Counted from the first letter of the stretch, positions 30,622 through 39,101 are shown. The stretch is DNA of 61,253 nt from Acidimicrobiia bacterium (GCA_017577575.1 PKRG01000014.1:1-61253); one strand, 5' to 3'. Notes: generated from the letters alone by a model not told the origin. A program made the numbers and translations.

Positions 30622-32487
30622 CTAGGGCGCCATTTCGAGCGCCTCCGGCGCTTGGCTCCGACGCGGCGCCGAGCGGAGACGTGACCGCAACTGCCCGATG
30701 ATGCCGTTGGGCATGAACATCACGACGAGGATGAAGGCGAGCCCGAGCAGGGTGGGCCAGCGGTCGACGTAGGAGCTGATGAGGTGCTCGAAGCCGACCA
30801 CCACGCCCGCTCCCACCAGAGGCCCTAGCAAGGCCCCAGTGCCGCCGAGGATCACCATCACCACCGCCATCGCCGACCGTCCGAACGACACGGTGGCCGG
30901 GCTGATGAACTCGGCGTGCCACACGGCCAGCATCCCGGCGGCTCCAGCGAGGAGCCCCGACAGCAGCGTTGCCACGAACTTGGTGCCGGCCACCGAGTAG
31001 CCGAGCGAGGCGGCGCGGCTCTCACTGTCCCGGATGGCACGGAGAGCGAGCCCGAAGGGGGAGCGACGGACCCAGGCGACGAAGGCGACGGCTAGCACGA
31101 AGACTGCGGCGGCGAAGTAGTAGAACTGCCACCACGCGTCGAACAGCGGCGGGCGGGCGATCCCCTTGAGTCCGTTCTGGCCTCCGGTGATGTTGGACAG
31201 GCGGAAGGCCAGGCCGTAGCAGACCATGCCCAGGGCCAGGGTGATCATCAGGTAGACGATTCCTTTCGTCTTCATCGTGGTGAGGCCGAAGACCGCCGAC
31301 ACCGCCAGGACGAGCACCAGCGCGATGGCGAGACTCGCCCCCACCCCCATCCCGTTCACCGTCGCCCAGGCGATCCCGTATCCGGCCGCGGCCGCGATCC
31401 CGGCGTGTCCGATCGAGACCAGTCCCGCTTCCCCGGCGAGGAGGTTGACGCTCGTGGCGAGCAAGCCCGAGATGAACACCAGCGTGAGGAGAGAGACCAG
31501 GAAGGGCGGGAGTACATAGGGAGCGGCATATATCGCCCCCAGGCCGAGGGCGGTGAGCACTGCCGTGGTTCTGCCGCTCAGCCTGCCATTGGTGTCGGCT
31601 CGCAGCGGTGGCGGCGCCTCCGAGATCTGGGGAAGCCCGAACAGCCCCCGGGGCCGGAACACCAGCACCACGGCCATCGGCGCGAACACCGCGAAGTACG
31701 ACAGCTCGGGGATCCACACCTTGGCGAACGAGTCGATGAGGCCGATGAGAGCGGAGCCCACCGCCGCCCCGGTGACGCTCCCCAAGCCGCCGACGATGAC
31801 GACCACTAGGGCGAACAGGAGGATCTCGGTGTCGGCTCCGGGGCGCATGGTCAGCTGGCCCGCTGCGGCAACGCCCGCCAGGCCGGCCAACGCCGCCCCG
31901 AAGACGAACAGCCAGGCGAAGACCCGATCGACGTTGATGCCCATCATCCCCGTCATCTCCCGGTCGTCGACACCGGCGCGCATGATCGCCCCCACCCTCG
32001 TCTTGTTCTGCACGAAGTAGAGGCCGACACCCACCAGCACGGCGAGACCGATGACGAACCACCGGTAGCGGGGATAGGCGATGAAGCCCAGGTCGAGGGC
32101 ACCGGAGAGCCACCGGGGCGGGGTCAGCGACTGGGGGTTGCCCCCGAAGATCGCCAGAGCCACGTCGGCGATCACCAGTCCGATGCCGACCGTGAGCAGC
32201 ACCTCGGGCAGCTCCAAGCCCCGCACCCTCCGGAGCAGCACCCGTTCGGAGACGAGCCCGAGCAGAGCGGCCGCCAGAGCACCGGCAAGCAGTGCGAAGA
32301 GGAAGTTGCCAGTGGCGACCGCGGTGACGATGCCCACATACCCGCCGGCCAGGTAGAGGGCGCCGTGCGCCAGGTTGACGATGCGCATCAGCCCGAAGAC
32401 GAGGGTGAAACCACTGGCGAGGAGGAAGAGAAGCGCCCCGAAGCTGAGGCCGTTCAACGCCTGGACGAGAAAGGCATCGAGGTTCAT
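30622..32487 (-). CDS. Fused LivH-LivM permease of the HAAT ABC transporter
   Basis: This 621-aa protein carries both permease subunits in one chain. Residues about 1-290 are LivH-like (FGALLFLLASGFTLVFGLMR, IVNLAHGALYLAGGYVGI, VVVIVGGLGSVTGAAVGSAL). About 310-621 are LivM-like (VNLLAGEAGLVSIGHAGIAA, ITLALGMVCYGLAFRLSNIT, GLKGIARPPLF, then VILGGTGALLGPLVGAGVVV). The linker near 295-310 is short. Separate genes are the norm in E. coli, so the fusion is unusual though seen in some lineages. ATG 32487 was used; AGGAG lies 12 bases upstream. It is the first gene of the operon and 102 bases ahead of the binding protein. Confidence 0.88.
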   Translation of the reverse strand: MNLDAFLVQALNGLSFGALLFLLASGFTLVFGLMRIVNLAHGALYLAGGYVGIVTAVATGNFLFALLAGALAAALLGLVSERVLLRRVRGLELPEVLLTVGIGLVIADVALAIFGGNPQSLTPPRWLSGALDLGFIAYPRYRWFVIGLAVLVGVGLYFVQNKTRVGAIMRAGVDDREMTGMMGINVDRVFAWLFVFGAALAGLAGVAAAGQLTMRPGADTEILLFALVVVIVGGLGSVTGAAVGSALIGLIDSFAKVWIPELSYFAVFAPMAVVLVFRPRGLFGLPQISEAPPPLRADTNGRLSGRTTAVLTALGLGAIYAAPYVLPPFLVSLLTLVFISGLLATSVNLLAGEAGLVSIGHAGIAAAAGYGIAWATVNGMGVGASLAIALVLVLAVSAVFGLTTMKTKGIVYLMITLALGMVCYGLAFRLSNITGGQNGLKGIARPPLFDAWWQFYYFAAAVFVLAVAFVAWVRRSPFGLALRAIRDSESRAASLGYSVAGTKFVATLLSGLLAGAAGMLAVWHAEFISPATVSFGRSAMAVVMVILGGTGALLGPLVGAGVVVGFEHLISSYVDRWPTLLGLAFILVVMFMPNGIIGQLRSRLRSAPRRSQAPEALEMAP

Positions 32488-32509
32488 CCGAAAGAACGAC
32501 TCCTGTTCA

Positions 32510-32521
32510 GCAAGCGTTTGC
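32510..32521. promoter_or_regulatory. Palindromic operator-like site GCAAGCGTTTGC ahead of livHM
   Basis: The 12-bp near-palindrome lies 22 bases upstream of the permease start and mirrors the site at 30566-30577. Its position between start codon and presumed promoter suits a repressor site. The remaining divergent space to 32,683 shows no confident promoter. Confidence 0.4.
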
Positions 32522-32682
32522 AGCGACGCTAGCACTGCCGATCGGCTGGGGTCGGGAAGAACCGGGGGGAATGACGCCGCGACTCGTATCTGCGATCTAG
32601 GTCGATCGATCTAGTCAGCAGAGCCGGCGTCGAAGCCGATGGAATACGCGGATTCTGCGCGCATTCCGCCGAGGGGGTGAGA

Positions 32683-33471
32683 ATGAGTTTCGAGCAGAGG
32701 CGGGACCGGGGCACGCGCGCCGACGCGCCGGGACACCTCTCCTACGAGCTGCGCGAAGCCGACGACGGCCGCTGGCAGGTGAGCCTGCGCGGCCCGGCCT
32801 CCTCCGAGGTCGCCGCCCGGCTCGCCGACATCGCTCCTCTTTTCGACCTGTCCACGTCGCACGACGAGGTGACGGTCCTGGTCGAAGCCGGCCGCCACCA
32901 CGACGTCGACCGCTTCCTCCGCTTCGCGTCCGAGGCGTACCCCGTGCCCACCCCGGTGGGCGAGTTCTGGGCGTTCCATCCCCACGCACCCGAGGAGGGG
33001 CGATCAGAGTGGTCGGGCCTCCTCCGCCAGGCCAAGCCGCGCCGGGGCGTGGGCGATCTCGGCGCCGCCCGCCAGCTCGGGCGCCGGATGGCCCGGGCCA
33101 TGCGCCTCCACCCGGGGATCCGCCGGGCCGACGCGGTGGTGCCGGTGCCCGACGGAGAAAGGAAGCGCCCCTACTCCCTCCCCTACATCCTCGCCGAGAT
33201 GATCGCCGACATCCTCGACATCCCCTTCGTGCCGGGGCTGGTCCGCAAGCTCCGGCCGACACCGGAGGCGAAGCGGCTGACGCCGGTCGAGCGGAAGGTG
33301 GTGCTCGCCGGGTCGTTCGTCACGTGCGGCGCCCCGCGCAGCCGGGTGGTGGTGGTCGACGACGTCATCGAGACCGGAGCCACCCTGGAGGCGATCACCC
33401 GGGCGCTGGAAGCCGACGGGGCCACGGTGGTGTCGGTGGCGGCCGCCTACCGGGGCGGCGCCCGTCGGTGA
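32683..33471 (+). CDS. ComF-like phosphoribosyltransferase-domain protein
   Basis: In this 263-aa protein the N-terminal 110 residues are an unrecognised domain with DDGRWQVSLRGPASSEVAAR. The C-terminal part is a type I PRTase: ADAVVPVPDGERKRPYSLPY, VRKLRPTPEAKRLTPVERK, and the PRPP loop VVVVDDVIETGATLEAIT near residue 221. The layout is like ComF/amidophosphoribosyltransferase-related proteins, but the Cys cluster of ComF is absent. ATG 32683 with GAGGGGG upstream is preferred over GTG two codons earlier. The substrate is unknown. Confidence 0.7.
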   Translation: MSFEQRRDRGTRADAPGHLSYELREADDGRWQVSLRGPASSEVAARLADIAPLFDLSTSHDEVTVLVEAGRHHDVDRFLRFASEAYPVPTPVGEFWAFHPHAPEEGRSEWSGLLRQAKPRRGVGDLGAARQLGRRMARAMRLHPGIRRADAVVPVPDGERKRPYSLPYILAEMIADILDIPFVPGLVRKLRPTPEAKRLTPVERKVVLAGSFVTCGAPRSRVVVVDDVIETGATLEAITRALEADGATVVSVAAAYRGGARR

Positions 33472-33508
33472 CGGCCTATGCTCGCCCGACCAGAGCGGAG
33501 GTGTTGGT

Positions 33509-33895
33509 ATGCGATTGGACGAATGGGTGGAGTCGTACCGGCGGGCATGGGAGGAACGCGACCCCGAAGCCGCCGCCTCCCTGTTCACCGAAGACGCCGA
33601 GTACCTGGACTACGTCTACGGCGAGCCCCATCGGGGACGCGACGGGGTGAGGGAATACTGGGCAGACGCCACCGCCACCCAGAGCGACGTGCGCGTCCGG
33701 ATGGGAGAGCCCATCGCCGACGGATCGCGGGCGATGGTCGAGTTCTGGACCAACATGACAGTCGAGGGCAACCCGACGACTCTCGCCGGGTGCCTGCTGC
33801 TCCACTTCGACGAGTCCGGCCTGTGCCGACGGCTCCGCGAGTACTGGTTCTTCACCGAAGGCACGCTGGAGCCGCCGCCCGTGTGGGGCACCTGA
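33509..33895 (+). CDS. SnoaL-like/NTF2-superfamily protein
   Basis: This 128-aa protein has the small alpha+beta cone fold signature: LDEWVESYRRAWEERDPEAA, ASLFTEDAEYLDYVYG, RGRDGVREYWADATATQ and a C-terminal REYWFFTEGTLEPPPVW. Family members are ketosteroid-isomerase-like enzymes, polyketide cyclases or ligand-binding proteins. It is a standalone gene with ATG 33509 and a GGAGG a few bases ahead. No pathway link is visible. Confidence 0.8.
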   Translation: MRLDEWVESYRRAWEERDPEAAASLFTEDAEYLDYVYGEPHRGRDGVREYWADATATQSDVRVRMGEPIADGSRAMVEFWTNMTVEGNPTTLAGCLLLHFDESGLCRRLREYWFFTEGTLEPPPVWGT

Positions 33896-33939
33896 CGAAT
33901 CCTCGAGCCCGCATCGAGCTCGCCCGATAAGGTCCGGCT

Positions 33940-34719
33940 GTGGCTGTCAGGGCGGAACCCACCCCCACCACCGCGGTCGTCTGGGCGCGCATCGGCCTGT
34001 TGGCCGTGGCGGTCGCGTCTGCCCTGACCGGCGCCGCCCTCTTCACCTTCCCCGACGCCACCCGCGTCTACTTCGCGTGGGAGCTGGGGCCGCCGCCGCT
34101 GGCGGCGCTGGTCGGCGGCTTCTACCTGGCTTCGGCGGTGATGTTCGCGGTGGCCGCCCGGTTGCCCCACGAGCAGGTGCGGAGCCTGCTGGCGGCCAGC
34201 CTCGCCCTCACCCTGCCCACGCTGGCGGCGATCCCGCTCCATCTGGGGTCGTTCGACTTCTCTCGCTGGCAGGCCTGGTCGTGGGTCGTCGTCTTCGGGG
34301 CGGCCCCGGCGTGGTGGGGAGCCCTGTTGGGGGCCTTGCGGGGATCCGAAGTCGTGGCCGACGACACCGAGCGCTCGGAGGTGGTCCTGGGCCTGGCCGG
34401 GGCGCTGACGGGGATCGGCATCCTGTTCTGGGTGGAGCCGGCCGCGGCGTCGGTGCTGGTCCCGTTCGAGCTCGCCGGGCTCAGCGGTCGGTTCACCGCC
34501 GCCTGGCTGGCGTTTCTGGCCGTGCTGGCGGCCTGGTACGCGGTGTTCCCCCAGAGGAGGTTCCTGCCGGCGCTGGCCCTGGTCGCCTACCCGGCGGCCG
34601 CCTTCCTCGCCGGGGTCCGCACCTTCACCGACCTGGGCCGGGGCCGGATCGTCTACCTGGCGGCGCTGGCGGTGTTCGCGGCCGCTTTCGTCGGCCCCGC
34701 TCGCCGGCACCGCCCGTAG
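33940..34719 (+). CDS. Integral membrane protein, about eight helices
   Basis: This 259-aa protein is almost entirely hydrophobic helices in pairs (IGLLAVAVASALTGAALF, LAALVGGFYLASAVMFAVAA, WSWVVVFGAAPAWWGALLGA, VLGLAGALTGIGILFW, FTAAWLAFLAVLAAWYAVF, IVYLAALAVFAAAFVG). Conserved-looking polar spots are FPDATRVYFAWELGPP and TFTDLGRGR. No family is recognised. It starts with GTG 33940 and converges on the DUF937 gene, two bases between their stops. Confidence 0.7.
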   Translation: MAVRAEPTPTTAVVWARIGLLAVAVASALTGAALFTFPDATRVYFAWELGPPPLAALVGGFYLASAVMFAVAARLPHEQVRSLLAASLALTLPTLAAIPLHLGSFDFSRWQAWSWVVVFGAAPAWWGALLGALRGSEVVADDTERSEVVLGLAGALTGIGILFWVEPAAASVLVPFELAGLSGRFTAAWLAFLAVLAAWYAVFPQRRFLPALALVAYPAAAFLAGVRTFTDLGRGRIVYLAALAVFAAAFVGPARRHRP

Positions 34720-34721
34720 GC

Positions 34722-35339
34722 TCAGCGCTTCCCGAAGAGATCCCCCACGTCGGGCAGACCGCCCTTGTCGTCGCCGGATCCTCCGCCGAACATGTCGAAG
34801 AGGCCGCCGAGGTCGGGCATCGACTGTCTGGCGGACTCCTTCTCCCCGCCGAGCAGGCCCCCGAGGATGTCCGAGAGCCCGCCACCGCCGAGCAGGTCGT
34901 CCAGCCCCCCGCCGCCGCCACCACCACCGCTCGGCTTCGTGGCACCGCGCATGCGGCCGGCCAGCCAGGACATCACGAGCGGAGCGAGGATCGGCAGCAG
35001 CTTCGAGAAGATCGACGACCCGGCCTGGCTGGTTCCGCCCAGGCGCTGTTCGACCGTCCCCAGCCGGTCGCCGAACATGTGGCCGAGGATCTTCTGGCCC
35101 TCCGCCGGGTCGACGCTCGCCAGCGGGTTCGGCTGGTCGAGGCGTCCCTCGTGGTCCTGGAGTGCGGCGGCGGCGAGAGCGTCGGCCTTGCCGCCCTGCA
35201 CTTCGAGGTCGAGGCCGCCGAGCAGGGCCGGCAGCGCCTTGCGGGCGGCGTCCATCGCCGTCTCCGGATCCGTCCCGACACGCGAGGCGAGCTCGTCGGG
35301 ATCGATCTGGCCCAGTATCTCTTCCACCATGTTGGCCAT
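34722..35339 (-). CDS. DUF937 domain protein with glycine-rich tail
   Basis: This 205-aa protein starts MVEEILGQIDPDELASRVG and has AARKALPALLGGLDLEVQGG and LASVDPAEGQKILGHMFGDR, the repeated helical DUF937 pattern. SIFSKLLPILAPLVMSWLAG is a hydrophobic segment around residue 115. The tail has a run of eight Gly and several GGGLxDxLGG units, then PDLGGLFDMFGGGSGDD. DUF937 proteins have no agreed function. ATG 35339 was used; the upstream extension covers the regulatory region of the neighbouring operon. Confidence 0.85.
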   Translation of the reverse strand: MANMVEEILGQIDPDELASRVGTDPETAMDAARKALPALLGGLDLEVQGGKADALAAAALQDHEGRLDQPNPLASVDPAEGQKILGHMFGDRLGTVEQRLGGTSQAGSSIFSKLLPILAPLVMSWLAGRMRGATKPSGGGGGGGGLDDLLGGGGLSDILGGLLGGEKESARQSMPDLGGLFDMFGGGSGDDKGGLPDVGDLFGKR

Positions 35340-35432
35340 CGGGGCCACCCCTCCTGTCGGTTCCGGTGCCGATCCTATGCCCGGGCGGGATCCTGTGTCC
35401 GGGGACGATCCCGGCACTGACCTCGCCCGGTG

Positions 35433-35454
35433 TCGATTCACCTTTGTGAATCGA
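35433..35454. promoter_or_regulatory. SorC operator-like perfect palindrome
   Basis: TCGATTCAC and GTGAATCGA are perfect 9-bp arms around CTTT. The TTCAC-N4-GTGAA core recurs at 35520-35533 and, as CTCAC-N4-GTGAG, before the second SorC gene. It lies about 90 bases upstream of the SorC start, which suits autoregulation of the PTS operon. Confidence 0.65.
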
Positions 35455-35519
35455 TGAGTTGACCCCCGGAAAACCTTCTCCTACCTTCCCCCGCCGACCG
35501 CACACAAGTGCGTGGCTGA

Positions 35520-35533
35520 TTCACATCTGTGAA
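35520..35533. promoter_or_regulatory. Second SorC operator-like palindrome
   Basis: TTCAC-ATCT-GTGAA, the same 5-bp arms and 4-base spacer as the upstream site, with centres 83 bp apart (about eight helical turns), which would allow looping by a tetrameric SorC protein. It ends 10 bases before the chosen SorC start codon, so binding would also block translation or initiation. Confidence 0.6.
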
Positions 35534-35543
35534 CTGGGGCGTG

Positions 35544-36518
35544 GTGACAGAAGACGAACGTCTCGAATACCTGGGAAAGATCGCCACCTGGTACTACGAG
35601 GACGACCTCGACCAGAGCGAGATCGCCCGCCGGATCGGCAAGTCGAGGTCGATGGTGTCCCGCTTGCTCAACGAGGCCCGGGAGAAGGGCCTCGTCCAGA
35701 TCCGGGTCCAAGTCCCCCTCCGCACCGACACCCGCCTCGAAGAAGAGCTCCAGGAGACCTTCGGGCTGTCCGAGGCGCGGGTCCTCGTCTCCGACGAGCT
35801 CGACTGGGAGATGACCCTGCGCCGCCTCGGCCGTCTCGGCGCCATCGCCCTCCAGCGGCGGCTCCGCTCGGGCATCGACGTGGCGATCGGCTGGGGTGCG
35901 GCCCTGCACAGCGTGGTGCGGGCGATGCCCCAGATCCAGCTGGAGGGTGTCACCGTGCTCCAGGTGATGGGATCGGTGGGCGACGGCGACCCCGGCATCG
36001 ACGGCTCCAACCTGGCCCGGGACCTGGCCGAGAAACTCGCCGGCGATTTCCGCTACCTCGCCGCCCCGCTGATCGTCTCCAACGAGGAGACCGCCGCCGA
36101 TCTCCTCTCCGACCGCACCATCGCCAACACCCTGACGTTGGCCCGCTCCGCCGAGGTCGGGATCTTCGGCATCGGCGCCATCGACTCCCGGGTGTCGGGG
36201 CTGGTGCGGGCCGGGTACTTCACCGAAGACATCGTCCCGGCGCTGCGCGAGCAGGGCATCGTGGGCGACTTCCTCGGCTTCCTCATCGACGAGCGGGGAC
36301 GGATCGTCGACAGCCCCTACAACCACCGGGTGATCGCCCTCCGGCCCGACGAGGTGGCCGCCAACGGGACCGTGATCGGCGTGGCCGGCAACCGCTCCAA
36401 GGCCGCCGCCATCCTGGCCGTGCTGCGGGCCGGGTACCTCGACGTGCTGATCACCGACTCGGCGGCCGCCCACGACGTCCTCACGCTCCACCGCGAGTCG
36501 GCGGCGAGGGCAGGCTGA
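35544..36518 (+). CDS. SorC/DeoR-type transcriptional regulator of the glucitol-PTS operon
   Basis: This protein of about 324 aa has an N-terminal HTH (IATWYYEDDLDQSEIARRIG then KSRSMVSRLLNEAREKGLVQ) and a sugar-binding domain with DVAIGWGAALHSVVRAM, IFGIGAIDSRVSGLVRAGYF and a C-terminal GNRSKAAAILAVLRAGYLDV. SorC-family regulators bind phosphorylated sugars or polyols. GTG 35544 (VTEDERLEYLG) was chosen; the longest frame would start inside the operator at 35529. The stop overlaps the GutM ATG by one base. The ligand is probably the phosphorylated substrate of this PTS. Confidence 0.85.
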   Translation: MTEDERLEYLGKIATWYYEDDLDQSEIARRIGKSRSMVSRLLNEAREKGLVQIRVQVPLRTDTRLEEELQETFGLSEARVLVSDELDWEMTLRRLGRLGAIALQRRLRSGIDVAIGWGAALHSVVRAMPQIQLEGVTVLQVMGSVGDGDPGIDGSNLARDLAEKLAGDFRYLAAPLIVSNEETAADLLSDRTIANTLTLARSAEVGIFGIGAIDSRVSGLVRAGYFTEDIVPALREQGIVGDFLGFLIDERGRIVDSPYNHRVIALRPDEVAANGTVIGVAGNRSKAAAILAVLRAGYLDVLITDSAAAHDVLTLHRESAARAG

Positions 36519-36940
36519 TGGACCGCACCACGATCACCCTGCTCGTCGTCCTCGTCGGGGCGTGGCTGCTGCAGATCTTCATGTCCAACTGGCAGATGCG
36601 GCGCTTCCACCGACGCAGCCAGGAGATGCGACGCAGAGGGACCGAGATGGCGGTGGGGCTCGCCGGCACCAACTACCGCCGCAAGACCTACGCCGTATTG
36701 GTGACCGACCTCCACCAGCGGGTCACGGCCGCTGGATACCTCAGCGGGTTCACTGTCTTCGCCGACATGAAGGACCTCCCCCAGCTCGAGGGAATGCACC
36801 TCGACGACATCGGAAAGGGCGACCCGCCGCAGGGTGTCTCGCCCAAGACCTGGAAGGCCCTAGATCACGCCGCCGGCTTCATCCGCCAGAAGCTGGCCAA
36901 GTCTTCGCCCGGATCGGACGAAAGGGAGGGCTCGGAGTGA
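36518..36940 (+). CDS. GutM/SrlM-family protein
   Basis: This 140-aa protein has an N-terminal membrane helix (ITLLVVLVGAWLLQIFM), then the typical WQMRRFHRRSQEMRRRGTEM and VGLAGTNYRRKTYAVLVTDL. E. coli GutM (SrlM) was described as an activator of the glucitol operon, although its membrane helix makes direct DNA binding doubtful. The placement directly after the regulator and before the IIC gene supports the glucitol-type assignment. The C-terminal tail SPKTWKALDHAAGFIRQKLA is helical. Confidence 0.8.
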   Translation: MDRTTITLLVVLVGAWLLQIFMSNWQMRRFHRRSQEMRRRGTEMAVGLAGTNYRRKTYAVLVTDLHQRVTAAGYLSGFTVFADMKDLPQLEGMHLDDIGKGDPPQGVSPKTWKALDHAAGFIRQKLAKSSPGSDEREGSE

Positions 36941-37003
36941 CGCCCGACCGGGACGGAGCACCCCGCAACGGGGTGAGGAGGTATCGATCCGAGAGGAGGA
37001 AGG

Positions 37004-37555
37004 ATGCTGGACGCTCTAGCAGCGGCAGCTGAGGAGTTCATCAGCTGGTTCCGGGCAGGCGGCGAGACCTTCGTCGGCCTGGTGACCGGGATCATCCCCA
37101 TGCTGGTGGTGCTCCTCACCGCAGTGAACGCGTTGATCGCCCTGATCGGGCCGGAACGCGTGAACAAGTTCGGTGAATGGGCGGGCCGGGAAGGGTTCGC
37201 CTACACCCCGATCCGCTACCTGATCTGGCCGTTCCTGTCGGTGTTCTTCTTGACGAACCCGATGTGCTACACGAACGGCCAGTTCCTGCCGGAGAGGTAC
37301 AAGCCGGCGTTCTACGACTCGGCGGTGTCGATGGTGCACCCGCCCCTCGGCATCTTCCCGCACGTCAACCCGGGTGAGCTGTTCGTGTGGCTGGGCATCG
37401 CCACCGGAATCGAGCAGCTGGGTCTGCCGCTGGGCGACCTCGCCATCCGGTACCTGATCACCGGCTTCATCGTCATCTACATCCGCGGGCTGGTCACCGA
37501 GCGCATCACCAAGATCATGTGGGCCCGCCAGGACACGGCCGCCCAGGCCGCCTGA
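37004..37555 (+). CDS. srlA: Glucitol/sorbitol-type PTS IIC component (IIC1)
   Basis: This 183-aa membrane protein has the EIIC-GUT signature: ETFVGLVTGIIPMLVVLLTA, NKFGEWAGREGFAYTPIRYL, FLTNPMCYTNGQFLPERYKP and VNPGELFVWLGIATGIEQLG. It forms the sugar-translocating part with the IIC2 protein encoded 17 bases downstream. A GAGGAAGG ribosome site precedes ATG 37004. Sequence alone cannot separate glucitol from a related polyol as substrate. Confidence 0.9.
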   Translation: MLDALAAAAEEFISWFRAGGETFVGLVTGIIPMLVVLLTAVNALIALIGPERVNKFGEWAGREGFAYTPIRYLIWPFLSVFFLTNPMCYTNGQFLPERYKPAFYDSAVSMVHPPLGIFPHVNPGELFVWLGIATGIEQLGLPLGDLAIRYLITGFIVIYIRGLVTERITKIMWARQDTAAQAA

Positions 37556-37572
37556 GAGAGGAGGATCGAGCA

Positions 37573-38106
37573 GTGAACCAGCTTCTCACTCGAATCGGCA
37601 AGGCGGTCGGCGGGGTCGTCGGCACCCTGTATCAGGCGGGGCGCGACACGATCGACCAGGTCATCAAGAACATCCTGCCGTTCATGGCGTTCATCGCCTT
37701 CCTGATCGGCGTCATCATCGAGACCGGCATCGGCGACTGGCTGGCGAACGTGCTCTCGCCGCTCGCCAACAACGTCATCGGCCTCCTGGTCCTGTCGGTG
37801 ATCATCGGCCTGCCGGTGCTGTCGCCCCTGCTCGGGCCCGGTGCGGTGATCGCCCAGGTGATCGGCGTGCTGCTGGGCACCCAGATCGGCATGGGCAACA
37901 TCTCGCCGACGATGGCCCTGCCCGCCCTGTGGGCCATCAATCCGCAGGTGGGTTGCGACTTCATCCCGGTAGGCCTGGCCCTCGGCGAAGCGGAACCCGA
38001 GACCGTCGAGGTGGGCGTGCCCGCCGTCCTGTTCAGCCGTATGGTGACCGGGCCACTGGCCGTGGTCATCGGCTGGATCTTCAGCGCCGGCCTCTACACG
38101 AACTGA
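37573..38106 (+). CDS. Glucitol-type PTS IIC2 component (C-terminal half of SrlE as a separate protein)
   Basis: This 177-aa protein corresponds to the EIIBC-GUT C-terminal domain: TIDQVIKNILPFMAFIAFLI, GIIIETGIGDW-like helices, GLPVLSPLLGPGAVIAQVIG, and the conserved NPQVGCDFIPVGLALGEAEP, ending GWIFSAGLYTN. In E. coli this domain is fused behind IIB in SrlE; here it stands alone and precedes the IIB gene. GTG 37573 with GAGGA upstream was used. Confidence 0.88.
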   Translation: MNQLLTRIGKAVGGVVGTLYQAGRDTIDQVIKNILPFMAFIAFLIGVIIETGIGDWLANVLSPLANNVIGLLVLSVIIGLPVLSPLLGPGAVIAQVIGVLLGTQIGMGNISPTMALPALWAINPQVGCDFIPVGLALGEAEPETVEVGVPAVLFSRMVTGPLAVVIGWIFSAGLYTN

Positions 38107-38123
38107 CCTAGGAGGAATCGACC

Positions 38124-38654
38124 GTGCCCCTGTTCCGCCGGAAGAAGCAGACCGAAGAGCAAGTCGAAAAGAGCGGCGTCGCAGAGACGCCTGCCCAGGA
38201 AGACGCCGCGGAGGTCGCCGAGCCGACCGATCAGGGCGCGGCCGAGCCCGAGCTCGATCATCCCGAGCCGCCTCCGGCCGGCACGTACCGCAAGGTGCGG
38301 GTGTGGCCGGGGCCGAAGGGCTGGGGCAAGGGCTTCATCATCGAGCCCAAGCCCGGCAAGGACCTCATCTACTCGGTGACCGGCGGCGGCATCCACCCTG
38401 TCGCCGCCCGGATCGCCGAGCTGAGCGGAGGCCGCGCCTTCGACGGGTTCAAGTCGAAGGCCGACTTCGACGAGATCGCCGTCGCCGTGATCGACTGCGG
38501 AGGCACCGCCCGCATCGGGGTGTACCCGATGAAGGGCGTGCTCACCGTCGACATCCACGGGGCCAGCCCTTCCGGGCCGCTGATGCGTTTCATCACCGAG
38601 GAGAACTTCGTCTCCGGGGTGACCGTCGAGACGATCGAGATCGTCGAGGACTGA
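38124..38654 (+). CDS. Glucitol-type PTS IIB component
   Basis: This 176-aa protein has an acidic, Ala/Glu-rich linker of about 55 residues after MPLFRRKKQTEEQ, then the EIIB-GUT domain: KVRVWPGPKGWGKGFIIEPK, YSVTGGGIHPVAARIAELSG and AVAVIDCGGTARIGVYPMKG. The Cys in IDCGGT is the expected phosphorylation site. In SrlE this domain is N-terminal to IIC2; here the order of the two parts is reversed and split. AGGAGG lies 7-12 bases before GTG 38124. Confidence 0.9.
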   Translation: MPLFRRKKQTEEQVEKSGVAETPAQEDAAEVAEPTDQGAAEPELDHPEPPPAGTYRKVRVWPGPKGWGKGFIIEPKPGKDLIYSVTGGGIHPVAARIAELSGGRAFDGFKSKADFDEIAVAVIDCGGTARIGVYPMKGVLTVDIHGASPSGPLMRFITEENFVSGVTVETIEIVED

Positions 38655-38656
38655 GA

Positions 38657-38685
38657 GCCGGGAGGGGCAAGTGCCCCCTCCCGGC
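38657..38685 (+). promoter_or_regulatory. Strong intercistronic hairpin between IIB and IIA genes
   Basis: GCCGGGAGGGGC pairs with GCCCCCTCCCGGC (one bulged base) starting three bases after the IIB stop. No T-run follows. It may be a partial terminator or a processing barrier that lowers or stabilises part of the operon message. Confidence 0.5.
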
Positions 38686-38714
38686 CTCCGGGCCGGCCGC
38701 GACGAACCAAGCGA

Positions 38715-39101
38715 ATGATCAAGTACGAGACAACCGTCATCGCGGTTGGGGAGATGGCGGCCGAGTTCGCGGCCGACGGGGTGCTGATCTTCTTCGGAGA
38801 AGACGCTCCCGAGGAGCTCCACGACTTCGCCGTACTCACCCACACCGCCCAGCTCCACGACCCGGTGGAGCCCGGGGACCTGCTCGAAATCGACGGCTCC
38901 ACCTACTCGGTGACCGCCGTCGGGGACGTGGCGAACCAGAACCTCGCCCAACTCGGGCACCTGGTGGTCAAGTTCAACGAGCTCACCGCCGCCGAGCTGC
39001 CGGGTGACATCTCGGTCACAGCCGGGCCGGTCCCCGAGCTGAAGGAGGGGATGACGGTGCGGATCACATCTGGGAGGAATCGATGCTCCTGCCCGAACTG
39101 A
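38715..39101 (+). CDS. srlB: Glucitol-type PTS IIA component
   Basis: This 128-aa protein matches EIIA-GUT: MIKYETTVIAVGEMAAEFAA, GVLIFFGEDAPEELHDFAVL, YSVTAVGDVANQNLAQLGHL and AAELPGDISVTAGPVPELKE. His43 (LTHTAQL) is the candidate phosphohistidine, although its alignment with the E. coli site is off by one residue. The end (SGRNRCSCPN) overlaps the next gene by 19 bases. IIA takes phosphate from HPr, also encoded in this operon, and passes it to IIB. Confidence 0.85.
   Translation: MIKYETTVIAVGEMAAEFAADGVLIFFGEDAPEELHDFAVLTHTAQLHDPVEPGDLLEIDGSTYSVTAVGDVANQNLAQLGHLVVKFNELTAAELPGDISVTAGPVPELKEGMTVRITSGRNRCSCPN

Noticed and set aside
33616..35505. 629-codon minus-strand open frame over the SnoaL, membrane and DUF937 genes
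   Set aside because: Arg/Gly/Pro-rich with no motif, and conflicts with recognisable genes on both strands.
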